Source: Undaria pinnatifida
Taxonomy: Eukaryota; Sar; Phaeophyceae; Laminariales; Alariaceae
Direction: 5' to 3'
DNA length: 64,000 nt
Assembly: GCA_012845835.1 (NCBI GenBank)
Contig: JABAKD010000001.1
Coordinates: 9,568,832-9,632,831, forward strand
The notes beneath the pieces are model-generated. The model had not been told where the DNA came from, did no database searches, and saw only the letters and a list, made by a program, of their open reading frames with translations. A program made the translations under genes and the position numbers. Of the stretch, positions 22,881-50,100 are shown in pieces (position 1 is the first letter of the stretch; every line of letters begins with the position of its first letter).

Positions 22881-22974
22881 CACTTTGTGGCCCGGAGTTC
22901 TAGTCTTTGTTCCTGTTCACGTATTGTGATTTTCTTTATTTTTATTCCGTTTTGCATTTACGGTTGTTGTTCTT

Positions 22975-23560
22975 GTCACCATCGTCGAGAGAAGATAGTC
23001 GCCGGCCACGACCCATGCCCTCTCGGGGCAACTATCGAAACGGCAGAAGCTTACGTCGTAAGCCTCGCTCTTGTTCGTGTTCCTGTTTTTAGTCCATCTC
23101 GTATTTCTTGTTCTTGCTCTTGTTCTTGTTATTTTTCTTGTTACTTTTTTTGTATTCCTATCGTTATCGTCGGGAGCAAATAGCCGCCGGCCACGACCCA
23201 TGCTCGCCCGGCGCGGCTATCGAGACAGCGGAAGAACACTTTTTAGACACGCGATCTTTCTTGTTCTTGTTCTCATTCCGTCTTGTATTTCTTGTACGTG
23301 TTTAATATAATCGTCGTAACAGTCGTCGAGAGAAGACAGCCGCCGGCCACGACCCATGTTGTTGTTGCTATTGTTTTTCTCGTTAGTTTTCTTGTTGTTG
23401 CTCTTGCCATGTTTTGTTTTACTTTTTCTTGTTCTTGCTCTCATTGCGTTTTATTTCTTCTTGTTGTTTCCGTCATCGTCATCATCGAGAGAATATAGCC
23501 GTGGACCTCGACCCATGCCCGGTCGGGACGGCCATCGAGAGGGCAGGAGCTCGAGCCTAG
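22975..23560 (+). repeat. Four ghost copies of the first recognised PDZ-gene exon
   Basis: Blocks at about 22978-23065, 23170-23235, 23325-23360 and 23485-23560 all contain CCACGACCCATG (CCTCGACCCATG in the last). Most also carry the flanking GAGAGAAGACAG and CATCGAGA...GCAG words. They match the exon at 23668-23863. TTCTTGTTCTTGTTCTT tracts separate them. Each has lost frame or splice sites, so I take them as decayed tandem duplicates and not coding exons. Confidence 0.6.
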
Positions 23561-23667
23561 TGTCGAGCCTGTTCTCGTTGTTACTTTTGTTTTTGTTGCC
23601 ATCCTTAACTGTTGTTCTTGGTCCTTCCTTTTCTTGTTCTTGTTTTTGGCGCCATCTTCAACAACAG

Positions 23668-40134
<16,467 letters not shown>

Positions 40135-42200
40135 TCGCCCCCTGTTGCTTCTATTTTTTACCGGTCATGGAAGTATTTTTTTATTCTTTTACGCGGCGGC
40201 GGCGGCGTCTTTGTTTTTTCTTTCTCCTGAGCGCCTTCGATCAGATCTGATCCAACCCGATCGGTTTTTGTTCGTATGTACGAGTAAGAATGAAGCAGTG
40301 GTGACGGGCGGTTTACTTTTTCGTACCTGGTATGGACAAGTGGCAGTGATTGTCAGTTTACTGATATGATAGATGACAAGAGAGATTGGCGCGATGTTTG
40401 TTTTGAATAGTTATACGTATACGTACGGTACGTACGTTGTAAACTGGTATGGTATGCAGTACGAGTACATATTTGTGTTTTTGGATCCATGTTTCGGATC
40501 CAGGTTGTTTGTCGTTTGTTGTTCTCCTCGCTCAGAAGTAAGAGCACTTATAATAGCTTGCATTGCAGTTTTGGCGTCGCTTTTCAGGCTCGAAGAACGA
40601 GCCGATGGGTTGAGATCCTTCGCGAACGCAGGTACGAAGCTTCAAATAGTTTACTGCCGTCCGTGTGCGGTGGCGGGTGGGAGGTGGAAGCGTGCAACTT
40701 TTTTGTGTCCTTTGGGCACTTAAGATACTACGGTTTGAATCGAGGCCTTGGGGTTGTATCTCGTAGAATCTCAGATCCCAAAGGATCTTGGATCCCGTAG
40801 TGTTCTATGGGTGGACCATCCAGATCCATACCCTCAGTTAGGTGGCTTTACGTCGGTGGCTGAGATTGTAGCATACTTTTTCACAAAAATAGGAAACGGC
40901 GTGTCCAATAAGCAGGCTCTACTGCTGCTGTGGTGTGCGTCTGTTTGTCCGATATTCGGTAGGTCGTATTGGACCATGCCCAGGCCGGGGGCTGTTGAAA
41001 TTTGAAGGCATCATTATCGCTTGATGGTTTTCGGGCGTTGTACTTTTTGTTTCAACATTAGGTTCGAGTATATATTTGGTGTAGAGATTTGTAGGATCCC
41101 CCCCTCCCACTCCCGCCGAGATTTGTGGACCCCCCCCCCCCCTTAAACCCCACCACCGCCGCCCGCTGTGTCCTGCATCCAACGCTTCTTGTGTAAAAAA
41201 TATTGTTCGTTCGTGGCACACAGGTCGTTCGTGGAATATGGTTCGTTTGTTGGATACGGTTCGTTCGTGGGATACGGTTCGTTCGTGGAAATGCGCGGGG
41301 CAGGGTATTTATACCAATTGAACGGAAGATGGACCACGGTGGATCTTGATCTTTGCGGTAAACGAAGGATGGTCCATGGTGATAATATCGGGAACAGTCA
41401 CGACCCCTGCTCAATGAGGAATGGGGGTATACAATTCCGTGTGGCTTGCGGTGGTGTTCAAGTTGAAGGCCTCACTGCCGTGATGCACACGTTTTAAGGT
41501 CGAAAACGACCAGATGCGTGCAAGGAAACGCCACCAGTTCTCCTGTTGGTCAGCTTTCTTTTAAACGAAGTATTTTATTGGCCAGAATAAGTTAGACGTC
41601 GTGTACATTATATGACAGTAATGCAGGGTGTTGACGTCACAGTTTATTCTCGGGATAATTTTGCCGTTTGTTTTGGTGACGTCGTGGTTGGAAAAAAAAA
41701 ACGCCTTGGGCTGCATGCAAGCCCTTTTTTATTTTCCAGCAATATTGTGCGCCCTCTTTTGTCATTTTCCAGTGATATTGTGCTAGTAGTAAGTGGTTGG
41801 ATTGCTTAGAGTTCGTATTCGAGTACGAGTCCGTAGGGAGCATCTGCCCCCTACCTTTTTCCGTATACGCTCGAGAAACAGGTTACGGCATAGCTGCTGC
41901 CCTGTTAGACGGAAAGGAGATGTAGTAGTTAATTTGCCAATTATTGTTGTCATCAAGTCCGCGGCGGCACTCTCCGGTGTCTGTTGTTGTCGAGAACGCG
42001 CGCGCGTACGCGTTTCGCCAAAATACGCAAACGACTTGGAAATAGAGCAAGGAATTTGGAAACAGGATCCACGTTTTTCAGATTCATAAAACTGCTTCAA
42101 ATAAACTAGAATCCAGACCTTTCTGGCCCTTGTTCGCCCTGGTTTGGGCGCAATAACTCACGATCGACGGTTGGTAAGACCGGGCTTGCCACATTTTTGT
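40135..42200. other. Intergenic, no supported gene
   Basis: 40480-40800 contains inverted GGATCC-centred words. 41215-41290 is a short array of GGTTCGTTCGTGGGATACG-like units. I see no domain-bearing frame. Confidence 0.3.
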
Positions 42201-42214
42201 CGCCTTATTAGGGT

Positions 42215-42448
42215 CTAAAAAAAGTCACGTCGAAGGATGAGCATGGCTAGCTCGAGCGCAGCATGCGGCGGGGAGAGCTGGGTCTTGTAACGGTCTCCCA
42301 CCTGTGGGCACCGTGCGTTTAGTTGCGCGATATGGTGCATGTGGTCGTACGCCCGTCGTGTTTCCGCCGCGACCCTTTCCTTCATAGAGGGCTTAGCCCG
42401 AAAAATATATTTTCCGGGTCTGTCTTCCAAAAATGTGTAGACCCACAT
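42215..42448 (-). CDS. Unassigned open frame, possibly transposon-derived
   Basis: A 77-codon frame contains FRAKPSMKERVAAETRRAYD and QLNARCPQVGDRYKTQL. The composition looks like real protein, with amphipathic helices and few low-complexity residues. I recognise no family. It lies in a transposon-rich interval with no partner exon that I could connect. It could be an exon or a relic of a mobile element. Confidence 0.22.
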   Translation of the reverse strand: MWVYTFLEDRPGKYIFRAKPSMKERVAAETRRAYDHMHHIAQLNARCPQVGDRYKTQLSPPHAALELAMLILRRDFF

Positions 42449-42473
42449 AAAGACGGCTGTCTCGGTTAGTGAT

Positions 42474-42800
42474 TTGCGCCCCCCCCCCCCCCCCGCCCCG
42501 CCCCCCGTTGAGGACCTTGGTCACCCTACAGGCAGAGTCGTCGATAATCCGGTAGTGATAGATTATACAAGCCGTCAACAAGTGCAGACTTCCACTTTTA
42601 CTATTAACAGTCAGAGCTCAATTCGGTTGTCGCTGCATGAAGGCGGTAGGGAATATCAGCAGTTAGGACGGGTATCCGGTGTGAAAGAGCAGGGTTTCTC
42701 ACTTGCCGAAGACTCTTCGTGGAACATTCCTGGGGGTTCGGGGTTGGTAGGGTCAACGGTCAGTGGCCGGGATAGCGTTACGGTTAAGGTTGAAAGATAA
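42474..42800 (+). CDS. Unassigned open frame
   Basis: The second half of this frame (FTINSQSSIRLSLHEGG, then GFSLAEDSSWNIPGG, SGRDSVTVKVER) reads as beta-rich protein. The first 25 codons come from a C homopolymer. No domain is recognised and no splice connection is evident. Coding is uncertain. Confidence 0.18.
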   Translation: MRPPPPPAPPPVEDLGHPTGRVVDNPVVIDYTSRQQVQTSTFTINSQSSIRLSLHEGGREYQQLGRVSGVKEQGFSLAEDSSWNIPGGSGLVGSTVSGRDSVTVKVER

Positions 42801-43499
42801 TCGCATCCGAGTCGGGAATATATTCGACAACTATCGTTAAACAAAATATGGCACTTGCAAACTGCTGAGCGACCAGGATTATCGATACGCCCCGGGTCAA
42901 CGTTTTTTCATGCACAAAATCCCACCTCCAACCCCCACACGTCGAACCCAATGTTAAGTTTCCCAAGCCGCCCATAAAATCCCTTCTCGTAGGTGGCGCT
43001 GCGACTTCTTTGGACGCGAGATAATAAAGCTGGAGATAAAGGGGGGAACAGTAAGTCGTTGTTGCTGGCGATGTCATCGTGATCGACGGCCGAATCGGCA
43101 ATCAGGGTCCGCCGCCCGGAGTGGGACCGCGTCCCATAATCAATACTCCGAACACGCTCCTGAGCGGGGTCCTAGAAATATAGGCAGTCGGCACATGTGC
43201 GGGCAACACTAGCGAGGAAGATCGGACGAAGGGTAGGCAATGAAACCAACGTCCTCCTGCGAGGTCTGTGGTTCGACCGTCTCGTTCCACTGTGCGACGG
43301 CTTGCGTCGAATTTTGCCCACTCGCGCTCTCGTACTTCCGGCAGGCCAGTTTCTAAAGAAAGTGGCACTTCCCGGGCTTGAATTACCGAAAAAATGGTTT
43401 TAGGAGTTACGAGGGATAGCACTAGACCACCGAGGACGCCCCTGTCCGATACGGTGGGCGGCTCCCAGTAGCGTCTGTTGAATAGGGCCCCTGCTCTCT

Positions 43500-43800
43500 A
43501 TTGTGAGACCGCTTGCGGCTACTGAGACTTTCTATAGCAATACAATTCCCAACAGTGCCGGTGCCATGAATAGTGCCGATATATCGGACTGCTACATACA
43601 GGCACTATGGGGAGCCCCCCACGGCACCGGCAACTGCAACTCTAAGGGACCGCCACCTGAGTCGGTAAGGTCGTCCTCGGCACGCGCCGCCTGTGCTTGA
43701 TGAGGGAAGAGCTGGTATACAGCACAGGGCTCACTAAGAAAACAATCAATATGAAAGCCAGCCTGAGATTTACAGGGGCGTATCATTGGGCATTTTACCG
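43500..43800. repeat. AGTGCCGGT-family repeat and a block shared with 50.1 kb
   Basis: 43515-43650 belongs to the family seen at 12925-13085 (ATAGTGCCG..., CTGGCACGTACC-type words). 43725-43792 matches 50135-50215 (AGCACAGGG, then AAAGCC-GCCTGAG-TTTACAGG). Confidence 0.45.
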
Positions 43801-44366
43801 TACATAAAATGGTTGGACACGTTTTCTCAGGGAGTTCCACTGTCATTATTGGCGTTTCTTGTGAGCTCTTGACATCTTGAGATACGAACGGGAAGGTCCA
43901 TGGCCGATGGCATGGCACTTCCCCGTGTGATAACGAACGTACTATTGCATTGTGGACAAACGTACTCCGAGCCTACGAGGGGAAGTCCTCGGAGCTGACA
44001 CCGCCGGGCCCGCGGTCGCGCGAGTCGGTACAGAAGGGTGTTCTCGCTGCTTGCACCGAAGCCTGAAACCAAATCAAACATACCAGCATGTTCGCCATAG
44101 ATTCACAGCAGACGCGATTCATGCACCCGGGACGGAAAGAAAGAACGGAGGGGGTCACGACGGAGCGGGTTGGTCACACCGTAGACTTCGAAGGCGAACG
44201 GTGAAAACTCGTCGATGGGATATTAAATGGAAACGAAAGCTGTGGAGATCACGTATATACCGACACGCGTAGTCCACTTGAGTTGTATTGACAAGGGAAA
44301 GAGGGTGCATCAGTACTTAAAAGAGGGAGTAACTCACGAGGGGAGTAAACAGGTCGTTAAAAAATA

Positions 44367-44579
44367 TTGCGGGGGTGGCCACAGAATGCTACCGCATCGC
44401 TTTTCATCTTCCTTCGAGAGCTTGTCAAGAGCGGCAGAACCGCTACCCGACACGTAGGCCTTCGCGAGGGGGCTGATCAAGAGCGCAGGATCGCTATCCA
44501 CCACGTGGACACGCGTGGAATGCTTGCCGACATCGTTACCAAGTACCTCGCCGAGATTTCTTTCAACCGCGCCATCTAG
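44367..44579 (+). pseudogene. Ty1/copia retrotransposon RNase H C-terminus, relic
   Basis: This short frame carries TRHVGLREGADQERRIAIHH, then VDTRGMLADIVTKYLAEI, ending in TAG. It matches the pattern at the end of copia-type RNase H: K/R-H-I/V-x-x-R-E, then I-x-x-x-x-V-x-T-x-x-x-x-A-D-I-x-T-K. The catalytic core and all upstream pol domains are absent, so it is a truncated copy of an endogenous transposon. Confidence 0.6.
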
Positions 44580-44791
44580 AAGAGGCCAATCCCGTTTGCG
44601 ACTTTCAACAGGAAAACACGCCGAACAAGAGTGACGAGGCAGCATCGGTCACACCAAGTAGCCCAGCAACAGCACCAACACCAACACCAACACCGCCATC
44701 ACCGCCACCACTACCTCCACCACCACCACCACCAACAAACACTTCACGTGTAGAGGGCGTTCCCGAGCTACACCCAAGGGATCCAGGCCAC

Positions 44792-44897
44792 GGCAAGGGG
44801 GGGTACCCCATTTCCACCACTGTGAACCAAACGTCCGAGTTGAGTTGGCAAGGGGGGGTACCCCATTTCCACCACTGTGAACGAAACGTCCGAGTTG
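44792..44897. repeat. Direct duplication of a 55-bp unit
   Basis: Two near-identical units start at 44792 and 44847 with GGCAAGGGGGGGTACCCC and contain ACGTCCGAGTTG. Just upstream, 44655-44740 is a (CCACCA)n-type simple repeat. Confidence 0.85.
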
Positions 44898-45619
44898 TTG
44901 TTATTTATGCACTTCATTCAAAAACAGATGATTTTCATGTGTTGCGTTGATGCAGCCTGAAAATAACGATATTTTCAACGGCACAAGGATTTTGCTAGTA
45001 AAATGAATAATCCAAAAGTAAGTGCATAAACTGTAACTACAGTAAAACAAATGGTACACAAGTATGATACCAACAGCAACGTAGCTTGGAAAAATGAGTA
45101 TCGACCGTCAATTCGTTAAACTCACAGCTGGCGTCCCTAGACTAGAATAATTTCATAAAATGGTGCGTGGTGTGGTCACTCGACCAAGCAGGTGCGCTGA
45201 GGAGATGAAACGCGAGAACCTAAACGGGACCCCCCTACGATAGCCTTGGTTAAGGACATCTCCAACACGCACGCAACATGATACTAGGTGAATCCCTGCG
45301 CGATCCCACTGCGCGGGTGATTTGTCTGTTATACCACCCCTGCCCTCTGTGGTGGAACCACAAATATATACCTGGCGTGTTAGATGTGGCTGTCGGGGCG
45401 CAAGGTGCACAACATGGATGAGGTTGAGGCGAGCCGCCCAATTTTCGGGATGCTTACCGAATGATAGCATAGCGCACCCCCTAGGACGAGTTAGACGTCC
45501 AACCGGATTTTCCAGACAAAAGGTTAAGGTTGAGTGCAAACGGCAAGCGATGATTGGTAATACAGATCTGGACTTTAACCTAAAGTCACCATGTTTCCCC
45601 GTTTTCGTCGTGTGCGCCC

Positions 45620-45990
45620 TGTTAAGGTTATTAGCGGGGAATTAGTCCGTTGGACCACTTGCAACTGGTTAACCAATAGCTTACCCAAACTAAGCCTTAT
45701 AACACTCTCCCCCCCTGAAACGGCGGGATAGCAGGTCGGCCGGATATACGGGCGGACCTGTCAATTATCCAAGCCGTTTCATTCCCTGGGGTACCAGGGA
45801 GAGTATTTTCAAGTTCGACATGGGGAAAATCTGAAAAGTTTATTATTGTGGATGGTGGGGATCGAACCCACGACCCAAAAACCCATGGTCTGTCGACGAC
45901 GCCATTTGTTAAGGAAATTAGTGGGGTATTAGTCCGTTTGACCACTTGCACAGGTTAACCAATAGCTTACCCAAACTAAGCCTTATAACA
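45620..45990 (-). mobile_element. Miniature LTR element (TRIM-like), copy A
   Basis: On the minus strand: LTR 45990-45907 (TGTTATAAGGCTTAG...CTTAACA), 2-nt spacer, primer-binding site TGGCGTCGTCG, about 200 bp of non-coding interior, purine tract GGGGGGAGAG, LTR 45704-45620. The LTRs are 84-85 bp, begin TG and end CA, and differ at a few positions. GCCC lies on both outer flanks and may be a target-site duplication. There is no gag or pol. Confidence 0.85.
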
Positions 45991-45999
45991 GCCCCGCCC

Positions 46000-47184
46000 C
46001 GCCCCGTTTGTGGGAAATCGTCTCAGAAGCCTTTCCCAAGGAGTGTGTTATCTGATACTACACGTGTCGTACAGCAGTATCCAGGTACTTTCTTGAGTTT
46101 TGTGCAGAGCGGGTCATACCGGTATCTTTGGCACGGGAACCCAATAATGCATCACACGTGTACTATTAATACTCGTTATTATACGACACCCTAGGGCCCG
46201 AGCAGCTGAACAGACAATCTTCATCACAGCAGAAAAATGCTGCTGTGGGGTTTGATGCGGCCGCTGGTTGTACTCGTACGGCGGTGGTTGTACTCTGGTA
46301 GTCGTTCTGTGCCAAGCATTAGCTCACCCCCCTCTCGCGCTCCCTTCTTTCGCCCTTGCCTCCCCCCTGCCGCGGGCGGATGTTGTTTTCTCCGTTTCAC
46401 GAAACAACGTTCTAGTTTTTGGCCGGACGGGTCATGCCCGTACTAGACTATGCCCTACCAGAGCCTAACGGACGGTCTTCAACCCAGCAAGTCACTTTTG
46501 AGGGGTGTGATACGGCGGTCGCAGCCGTCCTGTGCACATCATCATTAGCTCACCTCCCTTGCGCCCTCGGCGTTCGCTTCCTCTGCTTCGGGCGGGTGTC
46601 GTTTTCCTTGCGAAAGCAAGAATCAGCTTTTTCTTCAGCGGCCAGGCGGGTCTGTGGAAGTCGCCGGTTTCTCTCGTCTCTCCGCCTGGATTAACCTGAA
46701 GCCCCGCACTCTCTGACCCGGCGCCTCTGCGGCCGTCGTCGGGTTCTACATTTGCTCCTAGGGGAGTCAGCACGGACATAGCTGCCGACACGATGTGCGG
46801 GGATGAGATGGGTTGAACCGTGTCGGCGCGTATCTTTTATTGTTTTGTGGCCGAAGAGAGCCGAGAAAGGTCGTAACGTATCGCATCCATGACACATGAC
46901 ACACAGAGCACGTCGGGCATACGCTATAGCCTGGACCGGTATCACCGGTATCACACTACTGAACCCCTTTAGTGTGACAGCGACAAAACCCTTCTTCGTT
47001 TGTCGTTGTACATACCGTTATCCTTGCCGCGCACATCCGGGGGTTTAGGCTGACAGCCCTGTGCCACCCCATAGTATGTGGTATCACACCCGAGGAGAAC
47101 CCGGAAGTATAATAAATCCGGGTGTTCCAAACAACCGAAGGCGTTCTCTTGCGAAACGGCGATTTTTTTACGGACGCCTGTCAG
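46000..47184. other. Intergenic with a tandem duplication
   Basis: 46300-46440 and 46530-46655 are diverged tandem copies (ATTAGCTCACC, GCGGGCGGATGTTGTTTTC against TCGGGCGGGTGTCGTTTTC). A minus-strand frame at 46492-46791 includes WPLKKKLILAFARKTTPARS and may be an exon with a decayed copy in the left unit. Nothing else supports it. Confidence 0.35.
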
Positions 47185-50100
47185 GACGAGTTCACGCGTC
47201 CGCGAGAACTCTTTCTGGCGACAGCACGGCCCGATTCAAGCACGCCAACAGAGCACACGACACCACACGGCTCAGCCGACCAACTGAACGAGCGAGCGAT
47301 CGAACCACGTCCTTGCATGATCGGTATTCTTCTCCCGCAGCCACCTCCGACGAAAAAGAGCGAGGGTCATTGGCTAGCTCGTGGCAGAGCCGACAAGAAG
47401 AGCCTAAACAACACCAGCCGCAGATATCTCGCCGGGCATGAAGGATCAGGTGCTTGGCAACCAAGCCTCTCGGAAGGATTGCAACGTGATGGACCTCCCG
47501 CCTTGTTGCCCACCATTCTAGACGGTAAGTGCGGCGCTGGAATTGTCAGCAGGTGCGGTATGAGGGCGGGTGTATGAAGGACTGATTGAAATTCACCATA
47601 TATCCTGCGCGGGTTGTGCAGATCTTTCGTGCTCATACAGCTCATACCGTACCGGGTTCCACCATATCATACATACCGACACCATACGTACAAGGTGCGT
47701 ATCATGTCATAGAACTCTTTGAAAGGCATTCACAGTTCTGTGTCCGATCACGCCATATTAGAGCTCCAGACTCTACTCTCTACTCGTACTGATGTATGAA
47801 TGCATATAGTCGTACTTCGCTTGAAAAAACTCAGCCCCTGGAGAGCAAGCCTAGCCTACGCAACCCTTAGGGTTTTGCGAGACTGCAGACGGAAGACGAT
47901 GTGAGTGTACGCGTTGTATGTGAACGGGTAGAGTATGAGTCGCACGTGCTGTAGTAGCGCCATGCTGCGTTCGTGTCGAATACATACAACTACAAGGTTT
48001 CTGCGGCTGACGCCGCCCGCTCATTGAAGCGAATCCAAACCTTGACAGCGCAATAGTGGCAGATAGGAACAAACGGAAAAATAGCAACGCTTTGCATTAA
48101 GGCGGCCGTTCACCGCCAGTAGCAATAGTGGCCGACAGGACCACGTATGTACCAGGTACTGGTAGGAAACAACAACATTTTGACATTAAAACGGTAGTTC
48201 ACCGGCGCGGTTGACTAACCGCAAAGAAACGACCTTGAATCAGCGCCATAGTGGCCGATAGGACCACACCAGGAAATAGCAACGTTTTGCATGAAGGTTA
48301 TAGTTCATCGGCAGTAGCGATGATAGTGGCTGATACGATCAAGTATGTATACCGAAACAGCCAAATTTGGAATTACTTGAAAAAACTCAGGGTTGCGTAG
48401 AAGTGTTATAAGGCTTAGTTTGGGTAAGCTATCGCTTAACCTGTGCAAGTGGTCAAACGGACTAATACCCTACTAATTCCTTAACAAATGGCGTCGTCGA
48501 CAGACCATGGGTTTTTGGGTCGTGGGTTCGATCCCCACCATCCACAACAATAAACTTTTCAGACTTTCCCCATGTCGAACTTGAAAAACACTCTCCCTGG
48601 TATCCCCAGGAAATGAAACGGCTTGGATATTGACAGAGGTCCGCCGTATATCCGGCCGACCTGCTATCCCGCCGTTTCAGGGGGGGAGAGTGTTATAAGG
48701 CTTAGTTTGGGTAAGCTATCGGTTAACCTGTGCAAGTGGTCAAACGGGCTAATACCCTACTAATTCCTTAACAAATGGCGTCGTCGGCAGGACTCGAACC
48801 TGCGCGTGAAATCACAATGGGTTTCCAATTCATAACAGAAGACTAACGAAACAACTGATCTAGACTGAGCTTTTCTTAGCTTTTTCAATATTCACGACGA
48901 ACGAGTGCCGTACAGCAGTACGAGGAAAGTCTAGAGTTGTGCGAGTACAGCACGGAGGTCTCACACTCAGCCCATTCTAACAAAATATGCATATCGGTCA
49001 TCAGAGCTATATTAAAGGTCGGCCGGTAAGACGATACATTTCTTAGCAATGCGGTCGATTTGATACAACAATAGTAGTCTACAGATGAACAACAAAGAAA
49101 TTGAGCAATGTGAACGTCAGGAGATTTACAGGATAACAAGAACCCTGGGAGCCGTTGCACTGAAGGTAGTGTTGAACGCTCTCTCTCCCAAATTAGAAAC
49201 CCAGCCCAAGTCACCAGTCCTGTTTAGTCGGTGCTCTGTACGGTATATTGATCCCTACTACCGAACAGAGTTTCGTGGGTCCCAGAACCTCCAGTACTCC
49301 CAAACAAACGAAAATGTCCGGACAGAACGTGTATTTTTTCCAGGTCTTGCTCTTATTCCATTTGCCATCTGACATTGTGTAGCGCTTGTTCTAATCATAT
49401 TACTAGCAACATGCCCGGTACAAAGGAAACCCAACGTCTTATGACAAGAAACATGTTACCAATAATATAAGCCCCCTTATGAATAACTTTGTAACCTTTT
49501 AACCAATTCATCACGTGATCGAATCTCGAAGGGTAACCTACACTTACGTTTGATCAATCAAATCTGACCAGGCTATGAATTGTTTAATTTGAATGGGAAG
49601 GAATAGCATGGTCCGCGCTTCGGAATCGTGGTCTGCACTTCGCAAATGTCTAGCTCGATTGCAAAATCGGCGATTTTGTAGTCGATGGCTGGCGCTATGT
49701 TCAATTAGCATCAGGTGTCGGAACGCCGTCGAGGGCTGTACGATATGAACCCTGGTCCAGATTCGACCAAACGGTTTAAACACATTTGACTTTAAACCCC
49801 AACCTCAGCATAAAGCCCCAACCTCGACCACCTGGTTGCTTTCTCGAAAGGAATACATCAAGAGGAACCGCTGTGGATGTATTGTAATAATGCTTAAAAA
49901 GGGTAGGTAATGGGTCGGTCTAGCCTTTTCCCAGTAGCCCAGTGGACTGATACACCTCAATGTCTTAATAGAATTTGTCGTCGTCGCCTGGAAAAATGAC
50001 GCGCCACTGAGGCGGTCATATTCACGACTTAAACACGATCCACCATTTAGCTGAAGCTGGGCCAAGTCGTAAACACTTTTGAAACCGTCACCGACATGGT

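Noticed and set aside
45153-45539. Minus-strand 128-codon frame next to copy A, considered as copia polyprotein
   Set aside because: No integrase or RT motif beyond a single Gly-Cys. Resemblance too weak.
48523-48548. tRNA gene suggested by GTGGGTTCGATCCCCAC
   Set aside because: No matching acceptor, D or anticodon arm upstream. It is part of the miniature LTR element's interior and recurs in copy A.
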